A DNA stretch of 38,450 bases. It comes from Treponema sp. Lineage in GTDB: Bacteria > Spirochaetota > Spirochaetia > Treponematales > Breznakiellaceae. The stretch is from contig JAIRSD010000255.1 of assembly GCA_031255615.1 (NCBI GenBank), positions 1-38,450 on the forward strand, read 5' to 3'. Positions 1 through 7,656 of the stretch are shown piece after piece. The notes beneath the pieces are model-generated. The model did not search any database. It saw only the letters and a program-made list of their open reading frames with translations, and was not told the origin of the DNA. A program made the position numbers and the translations under genes. The first letter of the stretch is position 1. Every line of letters begins with the position of its first letter.

Positions 1-2
1 TC

Positions 3-305
3 CGGGAAGACGGGGCGGCGGCGGGGAAAAATGCCCCCTCCCGTCTTGAACCGGTGATCCTCATCAAGGCGTCCCAGCGGCGGGAGGCGGAAAAACAGCG
101 GCAGACTCTTATCCGGCGGTTGGAACGGCAGGAGGCGGAAAAGGTCCGGCTGGGGAAGGAACTGAGCCGCCCGGAGGTCTACTCTTCCGGAGAAAAAGCC
201 AGGGCGGTGCAGGCAAAGCTGAATGCCGTGGAGGGGGAGATCGCCGGGAAAACGGCGGCATGGGAGGCGAAGGCCCGGGAACTGGAGGAGGAGCGGATGC
301 CCTGA
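3..305 (+). CDS. ABC-F family ATPase, C-terminal fragment (5' end outside window)
   Basis: The reading frame is open from the left edge of the window to a TGA at 303-305, so this is the 3' end of a longer gene. The roughly 80 visible terminal residues are highly charged and helical (Arg/Glu/Lys rich). They contain the segment RPEVYSSGEKARAVQAKL, which resembles the C-terminal coiled-coil domain of Uup/YheS-type ABC-F proteins. ABC-F proteins carry two ATPase cassettes and act on the ribosome in the cytoplasm rather than in transport. The cassettes themselves lie outside the window, so the family call rests only on the coiled-coil tail. A GTG at 54 is an internal codon, not a supported start. 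Confidence 0.7.
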   Translation, partial: REDGAAAGKNAPSRLEPVILIKASQRREAEKQRQTLIRRLERQEAEKVRLGKELSRPEVYSSGEKARAVQAKLNAVEGEIAGKTAAWEAKARELEEERMP

Positions 306-554
306 AAGCCGGCGGGGCCTTGGGGCCACCGGCACTGGCGGGGGGATGCGGCGTTGCGGGGGGCCGCGGGGGCTGGGTGCGCGGGCGGAGTGCGCCGCCC
401 CATGCGGCTGCCCCGCAGCCCCCCAGTCTTTGCTTCGCAAAGCCCTTAATTCAGCCCGCAAAAACGCCGTAAACGACCAAAACGACATACGGCCTTCTAA
501 ACCCCGCGCCCGGTTTCTGCACCGCCTTGCTTGCCCTGCGGTCCGGCTGGTCCG
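306..554. other. GC-rich intergenic spacer, no gene supported
   Basis: This stretch between the ABC-F tail and the convergent DUF4097 gene is very G-rich in its first half. It contains small hairpins, including CTTTGCTTCGCAAAG near 429-443, a word that recurs in the mosaic repeats elsewhere in the window. Overlapping reading frames here have no ribosome binding site and no recognisable product. Confidence 0.5.
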
Positions 555-1604
555 CTAGCGGCGGTTAATAACCAGGTTTCCCGAGTTGATCAAAGCAAAG
601 ATGATTCGCTCCGCCCCGGTTCCTATGGGCCGCAGCACCGTACTGTTCCCCGATATCTTGAACACTTCCTTCCCCCCTTCGTTGATCCGCACATTGCCGC
701 TGTTGGTAATGGTGTCGAGGTTAAAGGGGATGTCCCGGGGAATTCCCAGTTCAACGCTGCCGCTGGACAGCCGGAAGCGCAGATCCTCCGGGAGTTCCCC
801 CAGGTTCACCCGCAAATTGCCGGAATTTACACCGAAGGAACCGGAACCGGCAAAGTCTCCCATCTCCAGAGAGCCGCTGGAAACCCGGGCTTCCACGCCG
901 CCCCGGACCTGGTCTACGGCGATGGTCCCGCTTGAAAGTTCAAGGGCGCTCTGCCCTTCGAGGGATCCCACCCGCAGGCGTCCGCTGGTAACCTTGATAT
1001 GGTGCTCCTCCCCGCTCATCCCGTCGATCCCCATTTTGCCGCTGGACACGCTGACAAAGGACTTGCCCCCTATGGTCCGCATTCCCAGCTCGCCGGACGC
1101 GACGTGGACCGAGACGGTCTCCCCGGAAACCCCGTTCAAGGATACTTTGCCGGAGGTTACGTTGATATCGACGGTCTTGTAACCGTGGAGGTCCGTTTCG
1201 GCGGAAAGGATCCCGCTGCCGCTGGCGATCCGCAGATTCCCCTGGAAGGACCGGGGGAGGTAGATTTCCGCCCTGGCTTTCCAGTTCCAGTACAGCCAGG
1301 GCCGCCCCCCCCGTCTAATCCGCAGCGTCCCCGGAGACCGGGAGACCTGGACGCGGTAACGGTCCCGATCCCGGGTCATGTATTCCTTTATCACCAGGTC
1401 CTCCGATTCGCTTTCCCGAAGGATCAGTTCGTCATGTCCATAGCTGAGCGCCAGGCTTTCTATACCATCCAGATTTAGGGTTTCGGTGTTGACCAGGGGA
1501 AGATCCGCCAGGCCGTAAACGCCCCCCCCCGCCATGCTTAACAGCAAGCCCAAAACCAAACCCCGTCCCCGCATAACCCGCATAACCCGCATCCAAAATT
1601 TCAT
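555..1604 (-). CDS. DUF4097-type secreted/periplasmic beta-strand repeat protein
   Basis: The 349-residue product starts with a basic segment and a hydrophobic stretch (GLVLGLLLSMAGGGVYG), which reads as a signal peptide or N-terminal anchor. The rest is a run of about ten short repeats spaced about 20 residues apart, each with an xSG core (VTSGKVSL, VASGELGM, VSSGKMGI, LSSGTIAV, VNSGNLRV and others). This is typical of the DUF4097 putative-adhesin beta-solenoid. The chosen ATG at 1604 has GAGGAG seven bases upstream and gives a normal signal peptide. An in-frame ATG at 1637 also has GAGGAG, formed by the end of the preceding gene, so the start is ambiguous. It is the last gene of a PadR, membrane protein, DUF4097 cluster, an arrangement also common in Firmicutes. 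The function is unknown; envelope stress sensing is a usual inference for such clusters. Confidence 0.8.
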   Translation of the reverse strand: MKFWMRVMRVMRGRGLVLGLLLSMAGGGVYGLADLPLVNTETLNLDGIESLALSYGHDELILRESESEDLVIKEYMTRDRDRYRVQVSRSPGTLRIRRGGRPWLYWNWKARAEIYLPRSFQGNLRIASGSGILSAETDLHGYKTVDINVTSGKVSLNGVSGETVSVHVASGELGMRTIGGKSFVSVSSGKMGIDGMSGEEHHIKVTSGRLRVGSLEGQSALELSSGTIAVDQVRGGVEARVSSGSLEMGDFAGSGSFGVNSGNLRVNLGELPEDLRFRLSSGSVELGIPRDIPFNLDTITNSGNVRINEGGKEVFKISGNSTVLRPIGTGAERIIFALINSGNLVINRR

Positions 1605-1640
1605 TCCTTCACTCCTCATTCCCGTTACTCCCATCATTCC

Positions 1641-2585
1641 TTACTCCTCGCTTTCTCCATTCTTCCCCTCGCTTCCTTTCCCTTTCATCATCAATCCCTG
1701 CATCGCCAACTGGACCGCCACGGCAAAGACAAAGACCACCCAGGAAAACTGGAACCCCGCCAGAAAACCCAGGAGCAGGAACATACCCGCCGCAAAGATC
1801 CACAGGGCCCCGGAGATCATCCCGAACCGGGCCGAGGCAACCGGATCGCTTAAGAATTCCCGGTTCGCCCGGGCCTCCTTTTCGTACTGGGCCCGGACCC
1901 AGGGTTTGCGGGTATCCCGCTCCGTCAGGATAAGAAAGATCAGGCAGCCCAGCCCGGGGATGACGCAGGGAATCAAAGTGGCGACCGCCTCCATAAGCCT
2001 CCCGCCGACGGCAAAGTAGGTTAAGGGGGAAAGGATGGCTCCAAAACTCAGGACCAGCGCGGCAAGGGCATACCAGAGCCCCCGCTTCGTGGAAAGGGGA
2101 TTCCGGGAAGCCGTCTCCTGGGTGGCCCCCAGAAAGGTAAAGACCCCGACGGCGGGAGGGACAAAGGCCACCAGGACCCCCAAAAAATGAACCGCCCGTT
2201 TATAGGGTTCCCAAAAGGCTTCCAGGGCGGACTGCTCCTCCCCGGTCAGGTAGGCCACCAGGGCGATGATGATGCCCAGGACAAGCCAGCCCCCGCTGAG
2301 CACATACCAGGCAACCCGGCCGGGGCTCAGGTACTTCCGCAGCCCCAGGTATGCGTCTTGCAGGACCTCCTGCTTTTTTTTCAGGCTTATCTGATCCGCC
2401 AGGGCGGAGATGTCCCCCAACTCCCCGGTCGCCTTGTCGAAGGCCGCCTCCTCATCCAGCCCCTTGGCCTGCAGGCTGGCGATCTGGGCCTCCAGGTTGG
2501 ACAGCAGCTCCTCCTTAAAGTCCCGCAGCGCCGGGCTTTCCTCGTATTCCGAAAACAGACGGTTCACAAAATCCTGGGTTTTCAT
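1641..2585 (-). CDS. PadR-linked membrane protein with N-terminal permease-prefix-like domain
   Basis: The 314-residue product has a soluble, acidic, helical N-terminus of about 85 residues (MKTQDFVNRLFSEYEESPAL and onward, with a GLDEEAAFDKA segment). About six membrane helices follow, in residues 95-310, and the protein ends in a charged tail (KGSEGKNGESEE). The N-terminal pattern resembles the short helical domain (DUF1700 or permease-prefix type) found in proteins encoded next to PadR regulators. The start is the second of two tandem ATGs: AGGAG lies seven bases upstream of 2585 but only four from 2588. The PadR stop codon overlaps this start (TGATG), so the two genes are translationally coupled. 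The family is assigned by architecture and context; no enzymatic motif is seen. Confidence 0.75.
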   Translation of the reverse strand: MKTQDFVNRLFSEYEESPALRDFKEELLSNLEAQIASLQAKGLDEEAAFDKATGELGDISALADQISLKKKQEVLQDAYLGLRKYLSPGRVAWYVLSGGWLVLGIIIALVAYLTGEEQSALEAFWEPYKRAVHFLGVLVAFVPPAVGVFTFLGATQETASRNPLSTKRGLWYALAALVLSFGAILSPLTYFAVGGRLMEAVATLIPCVIPGLGCLIFLILTERDTRKPWVRAQYEKEARANREFLSDPVASARFGMISGALWIFAAGMFLLLGFLAGFQFSWVVFVFAVAVQLAMQGLMMKGKGSEGKNGESEE

Positions 2586-2938
2586 CATGCCTCTCCTGCG
2601 TCTCCTGCCTCTCCTAACAGTTTGCTCAGAATCTTTTGGGTGAATTCCCAATCCAGAATGTCCTGGGCGTAACGTTCCCGGCCCTTATCGGTAATGGAGT
2701 AGTACCGCCGCCGGGCCCCCTGGGTCTCGTCCCCCCAGTAGGATCGGATGCAGCCCTCCTGCTCCAGCCGCTTGTAGCTGGAATAAAGGGTGGTCTCCTT
2801 AAGTTCGTACCGTTCCCCCGTGCGGTTCAGAATCGTGGTGTAAATCTCAAAACCGTAGGCGTCCCCGCCCTGAAGAATCTTCAACACGATGGTATCCGTG
2901 TGGCCCCGAAGAATATCGGATGACAGTTTTGGCTCCAT
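2585..2938 (-). CDS. PadR-family transcriptional regulator
   Basis: The 117-residue product has the usual PadR length and winged-helix pattern: LSSDILRGHTDTIVLKIL, then DAYGFEIYTTI, then the recognition region LKETTLYSSYKRLEQEG, and the wing RRRYYSITDKGRE. These regulators usually repress a neighbouring membrane-protein operon and often their own promoter. The start at 2938 is chosen because GAGAGG lies five bases upstream and because a consensus promoter (2957-2985) puts transcription start near 2950, which excludes the upstream ATG at 2968 and the longer frame to 3097. It heads the operon with the membrane protein and the DUF4097 gene. An inverted repeat over its own -10 suggests autoregulation. 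Confidence 0.9.
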   Translation of the reverse strand: MEPKLSSDILRGHTDTIVLKILQGGDAYGFEIYTTILNRTGERYELKETTLYSSYKRLEQEGCIRSYWGDETQGARRRYYSITDKGRERYAQDILDWEFTQKILSKLLGEAGDAGEA

Positions 2939-2946
2939 CTCTACCT

Positions 2947-2979
2947 CTCGTAATAAATCATATATCATATTACCACGAC
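2947..2979. promoter_or_regulatory. Putative PadR operator overlapping the padR -10
   Basis: On the plus strand TCGTAATA is followed 12 bases later by TATTACCACGA, an inverted repeat interrupted by two extra bases, with ATCATATATCA between the arms. It covers the -10 box of the padR promoter. A closely similar sequence overlies the promoter of the lipoprotein gene at 3995-4027. Operator function is inferred from position and from the shared sequence; no direct evidence exists. Confidence 0.5.
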
Positions 2980-2985
2980 TGTCAA
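2957..2985 (-). promoter_or_regulatory. Sigma-70 promoter of the padR operon
   Basis: On the minus strand a perfect TTGACA (plus 2980-2985) is followed by exactly 17 bases and TATGAT (plus 2957-2962). This predicts a start near 2950 and a leader of about 12 bases carrying the ribosome binding site. It decides the padR start codon at 2938. Confidence 0.85.
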
Positions 2986-3097
2986 GTATCCTCTGATAGT
3001 ATTTTCTTCTTTCCGCCGCCTCTTGCCGGGACCCGCCGGTCCCGCCAAGGTCCGCCGGGTCCCGCAAACGCCCGCCGCCTTCACCGGCCCTCCCCAT

Positions 3098-3907
3098 TCA
3101 CCAACCCTTGCCGGCTTCTACCGCCTTTCCCCGGCTCCCGCCCTTTTTCGTCATATACACACGAAACACCCGCGAAACATTACCCGCCCCAGCGCGCCCC
3201 GCAGAGGACGAATCAGGGAACCGGATGCCCGGGGGAGGGGAGAATTCCATCCTGCCGGCGAACTCCAGAGGCCCCTGTTCCCGGATAAAATCCTCCGGCC
3301 GCACCGCCCCCCCCTCCTTCTCAAAATAGGCCAGCCCCGCCCCGTCCAGAACCGTGTAGACAAACTGGGAGCAGAACATAATGTTGGGCAGCTTGGACTT
3401 TCCGGTCAGAAGCCCCAGCAGGTTGTAAGAACTCCCCTCCCGGTCAATGGCCCGGACCTGTTCGATCAGCGCCGCCTTCTGCCCCGGTTCCAGCCGCAGC
3501 CGGTAAACCGCCAGGGAAGCGCCGGTCTTCCGGTTCAGAAATTCCAGCCGCTCCGCGTTCAAACCCGGATTGGCGACCCCGTTCCCCCCGTTGTAACTCA
3601 CCAGCGTTTCCAGCGTCCGGTCAAAGGCCAGGGACACATGGTTGTACAGCGCCATGGTAAAAAGCCCGATAACCCTGCTGCCGGGACTCCCCGTATCGGA
3701 CAGGACAATATAAACATAGGGGTCATCCAGGGCGGCGTAGGCCCGCTCAAAGTACCCAGCCGGCAGAGACCAGCGGGTAAGATACCGGGAAGAACTATGC
3801 CGGGGCAGCTCCCGGGCCAACTCGCCGATGTCCCGAAAACGCAGGGTACCGCAGGAAAGACAGCAGCCGGCCGCCGTCACAATCAGCAACACATCACTCA
3901 CCCTCAT
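3098..3907 (-). CDS. Lipoprotein, permuted papain-like (YiiX/NlpC-P60 type) cysteine hydrolase
   Basis: The 269-residue product begins with a short signal sequence (MRVSDVLLIVTAAGCCLSCG) with cysteines that could serve as a relaxed spirochaete lipobox, so outer-membrane or periplasmic lipidation is likely. The core has a histidine motif first (YNHVSLAFD) and a cysteine motif later (MFCSQFVYTVLD). This His-before-Cys order fits circularly permuted papain-like enzymes of the YiiX/YaeF group rather than standard NlpC/P60, where Cys comes first. Substrates of the group include amides and lipids; the substrate here is unknown. The start is ATG 3907, with GAGGAG five bases upstream; an upstream frame to 3958 lacks such a site. 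It is transcribed from its own promoter (4005-4033), whose sequence is nearly that of padR, so PadR may control it. Confidence 0.7.
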   Translation of the reverse strand: MRVSDVLLIVTAAGCCLSCGTLRFRDIGELARELPRHSSSRYLTRWSLPAGYFERAYAALDDPYVYIVLSDTGSPGSRVIGLFTMALYNHVSLAFDRTLETLVSYNGGNGVANPGLNAERLEFLNRKTGASLAVYRLRLEPGQKAALIEQVRAIDREGSSYNLLGLLTGKSKLPNIMFCSQFVYTVLDGAGLAYFEKEGGAVRPEDFIREQGPLEFAGRMEFSPPPGIRFPDSSSAGRAGAGNVSRVFRVYMTKKGGSRGKAVEAGKGW

Positions 3908-3994
3908 AAAAGCTCCTCGCTTCCCAGGCTCCAGTTGTCCCGGGAAAGCCCTCTGCAAGAAAAAAATTATTACGATGCACCTATATCATGAACT

Positions 3995-4027
3995 GACGTA
4001 AATCAATATATATCAAATTATTACGAT
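3995..4027. promoter_or_regulatory. Second copy of the padR operator-like sequence
   Basis: On the plus strand ACGTAA is followed by ATCAATATATATCAAATTA and then TTACGAT. This is the same order of elements as at 2947-2979, and it likewise covers the -10. The word ATTATTACGAT occurs at 4017-4027 and again at 3966-3976 in the leader. Common regulation with padR is inferred. Confidence 0.5.
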
Positions 4028-4033
4028 AGTCAA
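4005..4033 (-). promoter_or_regulatory. Sigma-70 promoter of the lipoprotein hydrolase gene
   Basis: The minus strand has TTGACT (plus 4028-4033), a 17-base spacer, and TATATT (plus 4005-4010). The predicted start near 3998 gives a leader of about 90 bases before ATG 3907. The mosaic repeat starting near 4062 lies just upstream. Confidence 0.8.
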
Positions 4034-4061
4034 GTATGTTTGACAGCCAAAGAGCTTTTTC

Positions 4062-4400
4062 TTTTTTTGGGCGCATCCCCGGCGCTCCGCGCCGGGGACC
4101 GGGCTATCCGCTTAAATCCTTTTGCCCGGCCGCCGGGCAAAAGGATACCGCTTCTATCCCTTGCGCGGGCGCAAAACGGCGTCCCTGCCCTTTTGCGCCT
4201 TCGGATACAGCCGGCATCCCTGCCGGCAGGGAGTTTGGGATGGGGGTTTTGCTTCGCAAAACCCCCGGGAACCCCTCCGCCCCGTGAAGCCGCCGCGTTC
4301 CCCGCGGCGGCTCCGCCAAAACCCGGAGATTCCGCGGGTTTTAGCACAAAAATCCCCCCAATCGGCGGCATCCCCGCGCTCCGCGGCGGGCCTCGCATGG
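4062..4400 (+). repeat. Mosaic hairpin repeat, copy A
   Basis: The core at 4069-4168 runs GGGCGCAT, hairpin CCCCGGCGC/GCGCCGGGG, linker ACCGGGCTATCCGCTT, hairpin CCTTTTGCCCGG/CCGGGCAAAAGG, and linker CCGCTTCTATCCCTTGCGCG. Further perfect hairpins follow: GGCGCAAAA/TTTTGCGCC, CCGGCA/TGCCGG, GGGGGTTTTGC/GCAAAACCCCC and GCCGCCGCG/CGCGGCGGC. No reading frame here is supported as a gene. Confidence 0.85.
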
Positions 4401-4424
4401 ACGCATCGAAAAATTTACCCGCTG

Positions 4425-4454
4425 TTGCACGGCGGGAAGATCGGATGATATACT
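4425..4454 (+). promoter_or_regulatory. Probable promoter of the opp operon
   Basis: TTGCAC (4425-4430), an 18-base spacer and TATACT (4449-4454) would start transcription near 4461. The -10 is strong and the -35 is poor. The transcript would begin just ahead of the hairpin at 4473-4504. Confidence 0.55.
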
Positions 4455-4472
4455 CATCTGGTGATTTTATTC

Positions 4473-4520
4473 GGGTGTTCAGGAATTTCAGTTTCTGAAC
4501 ACCCGCCGTTTAAAAACAAA
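4473..4520 (+). repeat. Three-hairpin element, partial copy (first hairpin only), in the opp leader
   Basis: GGGTGTTCAG (4473-4482) pairs perfectly with CTGAACACCC (4495-4504), followed by a GTTTAAAAAC tail. The same hairpin and tail occur at 11282, at 12224 and, inverted, at 15465. Here it falls in the predicted 5' leader, 30 bases before the oppB start. Confidence 0.7.
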
Positions 4521-4533
4521 GGCAGGGGGGATC

Positions 4534-5451
4534 ATGCTTCGATATATTGGAAAACGTATTTTACTCATGATCGGCACCCTGTTTTTCATCATCCTCTTTA
4601 CCTTTCTGCTGATGCACGCCATCCCCGGCGGCCCCTTTACCCAGGAGCGCAGGCTGCCGGAGGCGGTGGAACAGGCGTTGAACGAAAAATACCACCTGAA
4701 CGATCCCCTGCCGAAACAGTTTTTCGACTACCTTAAGGGGCTTGTCATGCTGGACCTGGGGCCTTCCTTCAAATACGTCGGCCACCGGGTCAACGAATTT
4801 ATCGAAAGCGGCTTCCCCATATCGGCCCGGCTGGGCACGGCGGCCATCGTCCTGGTTATCGTCCTCTCCATCCCCCTGGGGGTTTTCGCGGCCCTGCACA
4901 ACGGAAAATGGCAGGACCTTTTTATCATGGTGCTGGCGACCATGGGAGTCACCATCCCTTCTTTTGTCATCGCCACCCTGCTCATCTACTTTTTCGCCTT
5001 TAAGCTGAATCTGCTGCCCACCTTCGGGCTGACCAGTTGGAAGGGCTACATCCTCCCGGCGATAGCCCTGGGGGGCTATTCCCTGTCGTTTATTACCCGG
5101 CTCATCCGCAGCAGCCTCCTGGAGGTCATGGGGCAGGATTACATCCGCACCGCCCGGGCCAAGGGGATCCCGGAACACCGGGTCATCTTCTTCCACGCCC
5201 TCCGGAACGCCGTCATCCCGGTTATTACCATCATCGGCCCCACCGTCGCGGCCTTCCTGACCGGCTCCTTCGTGATAGAAAAGATCTTCGCCCTCCCCGG
5301 CCTGGGTATTCACTTTGTTACCAGCATCTCGAACCGGGATTACACCACGATCATGGGAGTCACGGTCTTTTACGCGGCCTTCCTGGTGATGATGACCCTG
5401 GTGGTGGATATTTTTTATGTATTGGTGGATCCCCGGATAAAATTATCGTAA
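4534..5451 (+). CDS. oppB: Peptide ABC transporter permease OppB/DppB
   Basis: The 305-residue inner-membrane protein has the standard OppB layout. An N-terminal helix (residues 9-28) and an extracytoplasmic loop with the HAIPGGPF motif are followed by five more helices and the cytoplasmic EAA loop (YIRTARAKGIPEHRVIFFHA), which docks on the ATPases. It ends in the family's usual VDPRIKLS. With OppC it forms the channel for oligopeptide, dipeptide or nickel-type substrates; the substrate cannot be read from sequence. The start ATG follows GGGGGG. It is the first gene of oppBCDF, and its leader carries a dispersed-repeat hairpin that could affect translation. Confidence 0.95.
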   Translation: MLRYIGKRILLMIGTLFFIILFTFLLMHAIPGGPFTQERRLPEAVEQALNEKYHLNDPLPKQFFDYLKGLVMLDLGPSFKYVGHRVNEFIESGFPISARLGTAAIVLVIVLSIPLGVFAALHNGKWQDLFIMVLATMGVTIPSFVIATLLIYFFAFKLNLLPTFGLTSWKGYILPAIALGGYSLSFITRLIRSSLLEVMGQDYIRTARAKGIPEHRVIFFHALRNAVIPVITIIGPTVAAFLTGSFVIEKIFALPGLGIHFVTSISNRDYTTIMGVTVFYAAFLVMMTLVVDIFYVLVDPRIKLS

Positions 5452-5464
5452 AAAGGTGGCATGG

Positions 5465-6613
5465 ATGGATGATGACAGGCTTTGGGAGCCCCTGGAGAAT
5501 GACGGCGCCGGCAGGGAAACTATCTACCGGGTGGAACGGACTTTCGCCGGGGACGTGTGGTCCCGTTTCTGGCGGCGGCCCACGGCGATTTTCGGGCTGG
5601 TTCTGATCCTGCTCCTCATCATCTTCGCCCTGACGGGCCCCCTCTTTTCACCCTACCGCTACGGGGATCAGAATTTGTCCTTCGTCAACATCCCCCCCTA
5701 TTTCAACGCCTACGTCTATGGGGAACGGTATTTTTACGTTACCCAAAACTTAAAATTGGTTGAACTGGACGGCCAGGGCAGGCTCCTCGCTTCGGTTAAA
5801 ACCATCAGGGACGACGGCGCCAGGAAGCTGACCCTCTTCGACACCGGCGGGGGGGAATTGGGCATTGACTATTCCCGGCGCCCCCCGGTGCTGGTGGATG
5901 ACCGGGGCCCCCTGGAGGAGATGAAATTTTTCTGGAACAAAACCTACTTCCTGGGGACCGACAACCTGGGGCGGGATCTCCTGACCCGGCTCATGTTCGG
6001 GGCCCGGATTTCCCTGGTGGTGGCCTTTGTCGCCGCCTTCGTGAACCTGGTCATCGGCATCATCTTCGGCGGAATTTCCGGCCTTATCGGGGGCCTCCCC
6101 GACCTTGTCATGATGCGGATCGTCGATATTATCGCCACCATCCCCCTGACCCTTTATGTGATCCTGATCATGGTCTTTCTCAACTCGGGATTCCTCAGCA
6201 TTATTATCGCCCTTAGCTCGGTCTACTGGGTAAACATGGCCCGGATCGTCCGGGGGCAGATACTCGCCCTAAAGGAACAGGAATTCGTTCTGGCCGCCAG
6301 GACCATCGGTACATCCAACGGAGACATCCTCATGCGGCACCTGATCCCCAACGCCATCGGGCCGATCATTGTGACCGCCACCATGCTCATCCCCTCCGCG
6401 ATATTTGTCGAAGCCTTTATGAGTTTTATCGGCCTGGGGGTGTCGGCGCCCATGGCAAGCTGGGGCACCATGTGCAACGACGCCATAGAAACGTTCCGCG
6501 TCTCCCCGTATCAGCTTTTTTTCCCGTCCCTCGCCATTTGCGCGGCCATGTTTGCCTTTAACTTTGTCGGCGACGGGCTGCGGGACGCCCTGGACCTAAA
6601 AAAAGATATGTGA
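5465..6613 (+). CDS. oppC: Peptide ABC transporter permease OppC/DppC with enlarged periplasmic insert
   Basis: The 382-residue permease has its first helix near residues 41-61. The other five helices lie in residues 175-370, with an EAA loop (EFVLAARTIGTSNGDILMRH) and the GTDNLGRDLLTR motif typical of OppC. Between helix 1 and that motif lies an extracytoplasmic insert of about 100 residues, much longer than in ordinary OppC (usually near 300 residues total). ATG 5465 is preferred over the GTG at 5456 because AAAAGGTGG sits at proper spacing from it and abuts the GTG. The gene follows oppB by 13 bases. The insert may contact the binding protein. Confidence 0.93.
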   Translation: MDDDRLWEPLENDGAGRETIYRVERTFAGDVWSRFWRRPTAIFGLVLILLLIIFALTGPLFSPYRYGDQNLSFVNIPPYFNAYVYGERYFYVTQNLKLVELDGQGRLLASVKTIRDDGARKLTLFDTGGGELGIDYSRRPPVLVDDRGPLEEMKFFWNKTYFLGTDNLGRDLLTRLMFGARISLVVAFVAAFVNLVIGIIFGGISGLIGGLPDLVMMRIVDIIATIPLTLYVILIMVFLNSGFLSIIIALSSVYWVNMARIVRGQILALKEQEFVLAARTIGTSNGDILMRHLIPNAIGPIIVTATMLIPSAIFVEAFMSFIGLGVSAPMASWGTMCNDAIETFRVSPYQLFFPSLAICAAMFAFNFVGDGLRDALDLKKDM

Positions 6614-6649
6614 ACGAACCTGTTCACCGCGAATAAAAGGAAATATATC

Positions 6650-7654
6650 ATGCCGGTATTGGAAGTGCGGGATCTAAGGACCTCTTTTTTTACCCAGGAC
6701 GGGGAAATTCAGGCGGTCCGGGGCGTTTCATTTTCCCTGGAAAAGGGCGAAACCCTGGGAATCGTGGGGGAGTCCGGCAGCGGGAAAAGCGTTAGCTCCC
6801 TGTCGATCCTGCGGCTCCTGGCGGACACGGCGAAAATAACCGGCGGCCAGATTCTGTTCCACGATACGGACCTGGTCCAGGCGCCGGATCGGGTGCTCCG
6901 GGAGGTTCGGGGAGGGCAGATTTCCATGATCTTCCAGGATCCCATGTCCTCCCTCAATCCCCTGGTGCCCATTGGCCGGCAGGTAGGGGAAATGCTTGCC
7001 GCCCACCAGCGGGGGGACAGGAAAGACCGGTTCCGGCAGGTCATGGAGCTCCTCGCCGGGGTCAAGATTCCCGAAGCCGAAAAACGGTACCATGCCTACC
7101 CCCATGAATTTTCCGGGGGGATGCGCCAGCGGGTCATGATCGCCATGGCCCTGGCCTGCAAGCCGGAGATCGTGATCGCCGATGAACCCACCACCGCCCT
7201 GGATGTGACCACGCAGAACCAGATCCTGGCGCTGCTCAAGGGAATTCAGCGCGAAATGGGGATGGCCATCATGTTTATCACCCACGATCTGGGGGTGGTG
7301 GCGGAAATGTGTTCCCGGATCGCGGTGATGTACGCCGGAATGATCCTGGAAGAGGCCTCCGCGGAGGATCTCTTTAACCGTCCCGCCCATCCCTACACCC
7401 TGGGTCTGCTAAACTCCATGCCCCATTTAGACATGGACAAGTCCCGGCGGCTTAACCCCATCCCCGGATCGCCGCCGGATATGATCCGTCCGCCGCCGGG
7501 CTGCCCCTTTTCGCCCCGCTGCGTTTACGCGAAGAATATCTGCGGCTCCCGGATCCCCGGCTATTACCATCCGGGAGAGGGGCGGCGGACCCGGTGCTGG
7601 CTGCTCGATAAGGACGCGCCGGAACACGATAATCCTTTTGCGGGAATGAGGTAG
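6650..7654 (+). CDS. oppD: Peptide ABC transporter ATPase OppD/DppD
   Basis: The 334-residue cytoplasmic ATPase has Walker A GESGSGKS at residues 40-47, the signature FSGGMRQRV, Walker [13 protein letters not shown] and the switch histidine in [11 protein letters not shown]. The C-terminal oligopeptide-transporter extension is present ([17 protein letters not shown]), with the cysteines common to OppD/DppD. It pairs with OppF to power OppBC. AAAGGAAA lies upstream of the ATG. The next gene starts two bases after its stop, consistent with coupling. Confidence 0.95.
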   Translation: MPVLEVRDLRTSFFTQDGEIQAVRGVSFSLEKGETLGIVGESGSGKSVSSLSILRLLADTAKITGGQILFHDTDLVQAPDRVLREVRGGQISMIFQDPMSSLNPLVPIGRQVGEMLAAHQRGDRKDRFRQVMELLAGVKIPEAEKRYHAYPHEFSGGMRQRVMIAMALACKPEIVIADEPTTALDVTTQNQILALLKGIQREMGMAIMFITHDLGVVAEMCSRIAVMYAGMILEEASAEDLFNRPAHPYTLGLLNSMPHLDMDKSRRLNPIPGSPPDMIRPPPGCPFSPRCVYAKNICGSRIPGYYHPGEGRRTRCWLLDKDAPEHDNPFAGMR

Positions 7655-7656
7655 CC

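Noticed and set aside
3028..3043. GGGACC/GGTCCC hairpin between the lipoprotein and padR genes as a terminator
   Set aside because: The six-base stem is not followed by a T run on the transcribed strand, so termination is not supported.
2585..3097. The longer padR frame starting at 3097
   Set aside because: The consensus promoter at 2957-2985 lies inside that extension, and the 2938 start has a good ribosome binding site and normal PadR length.
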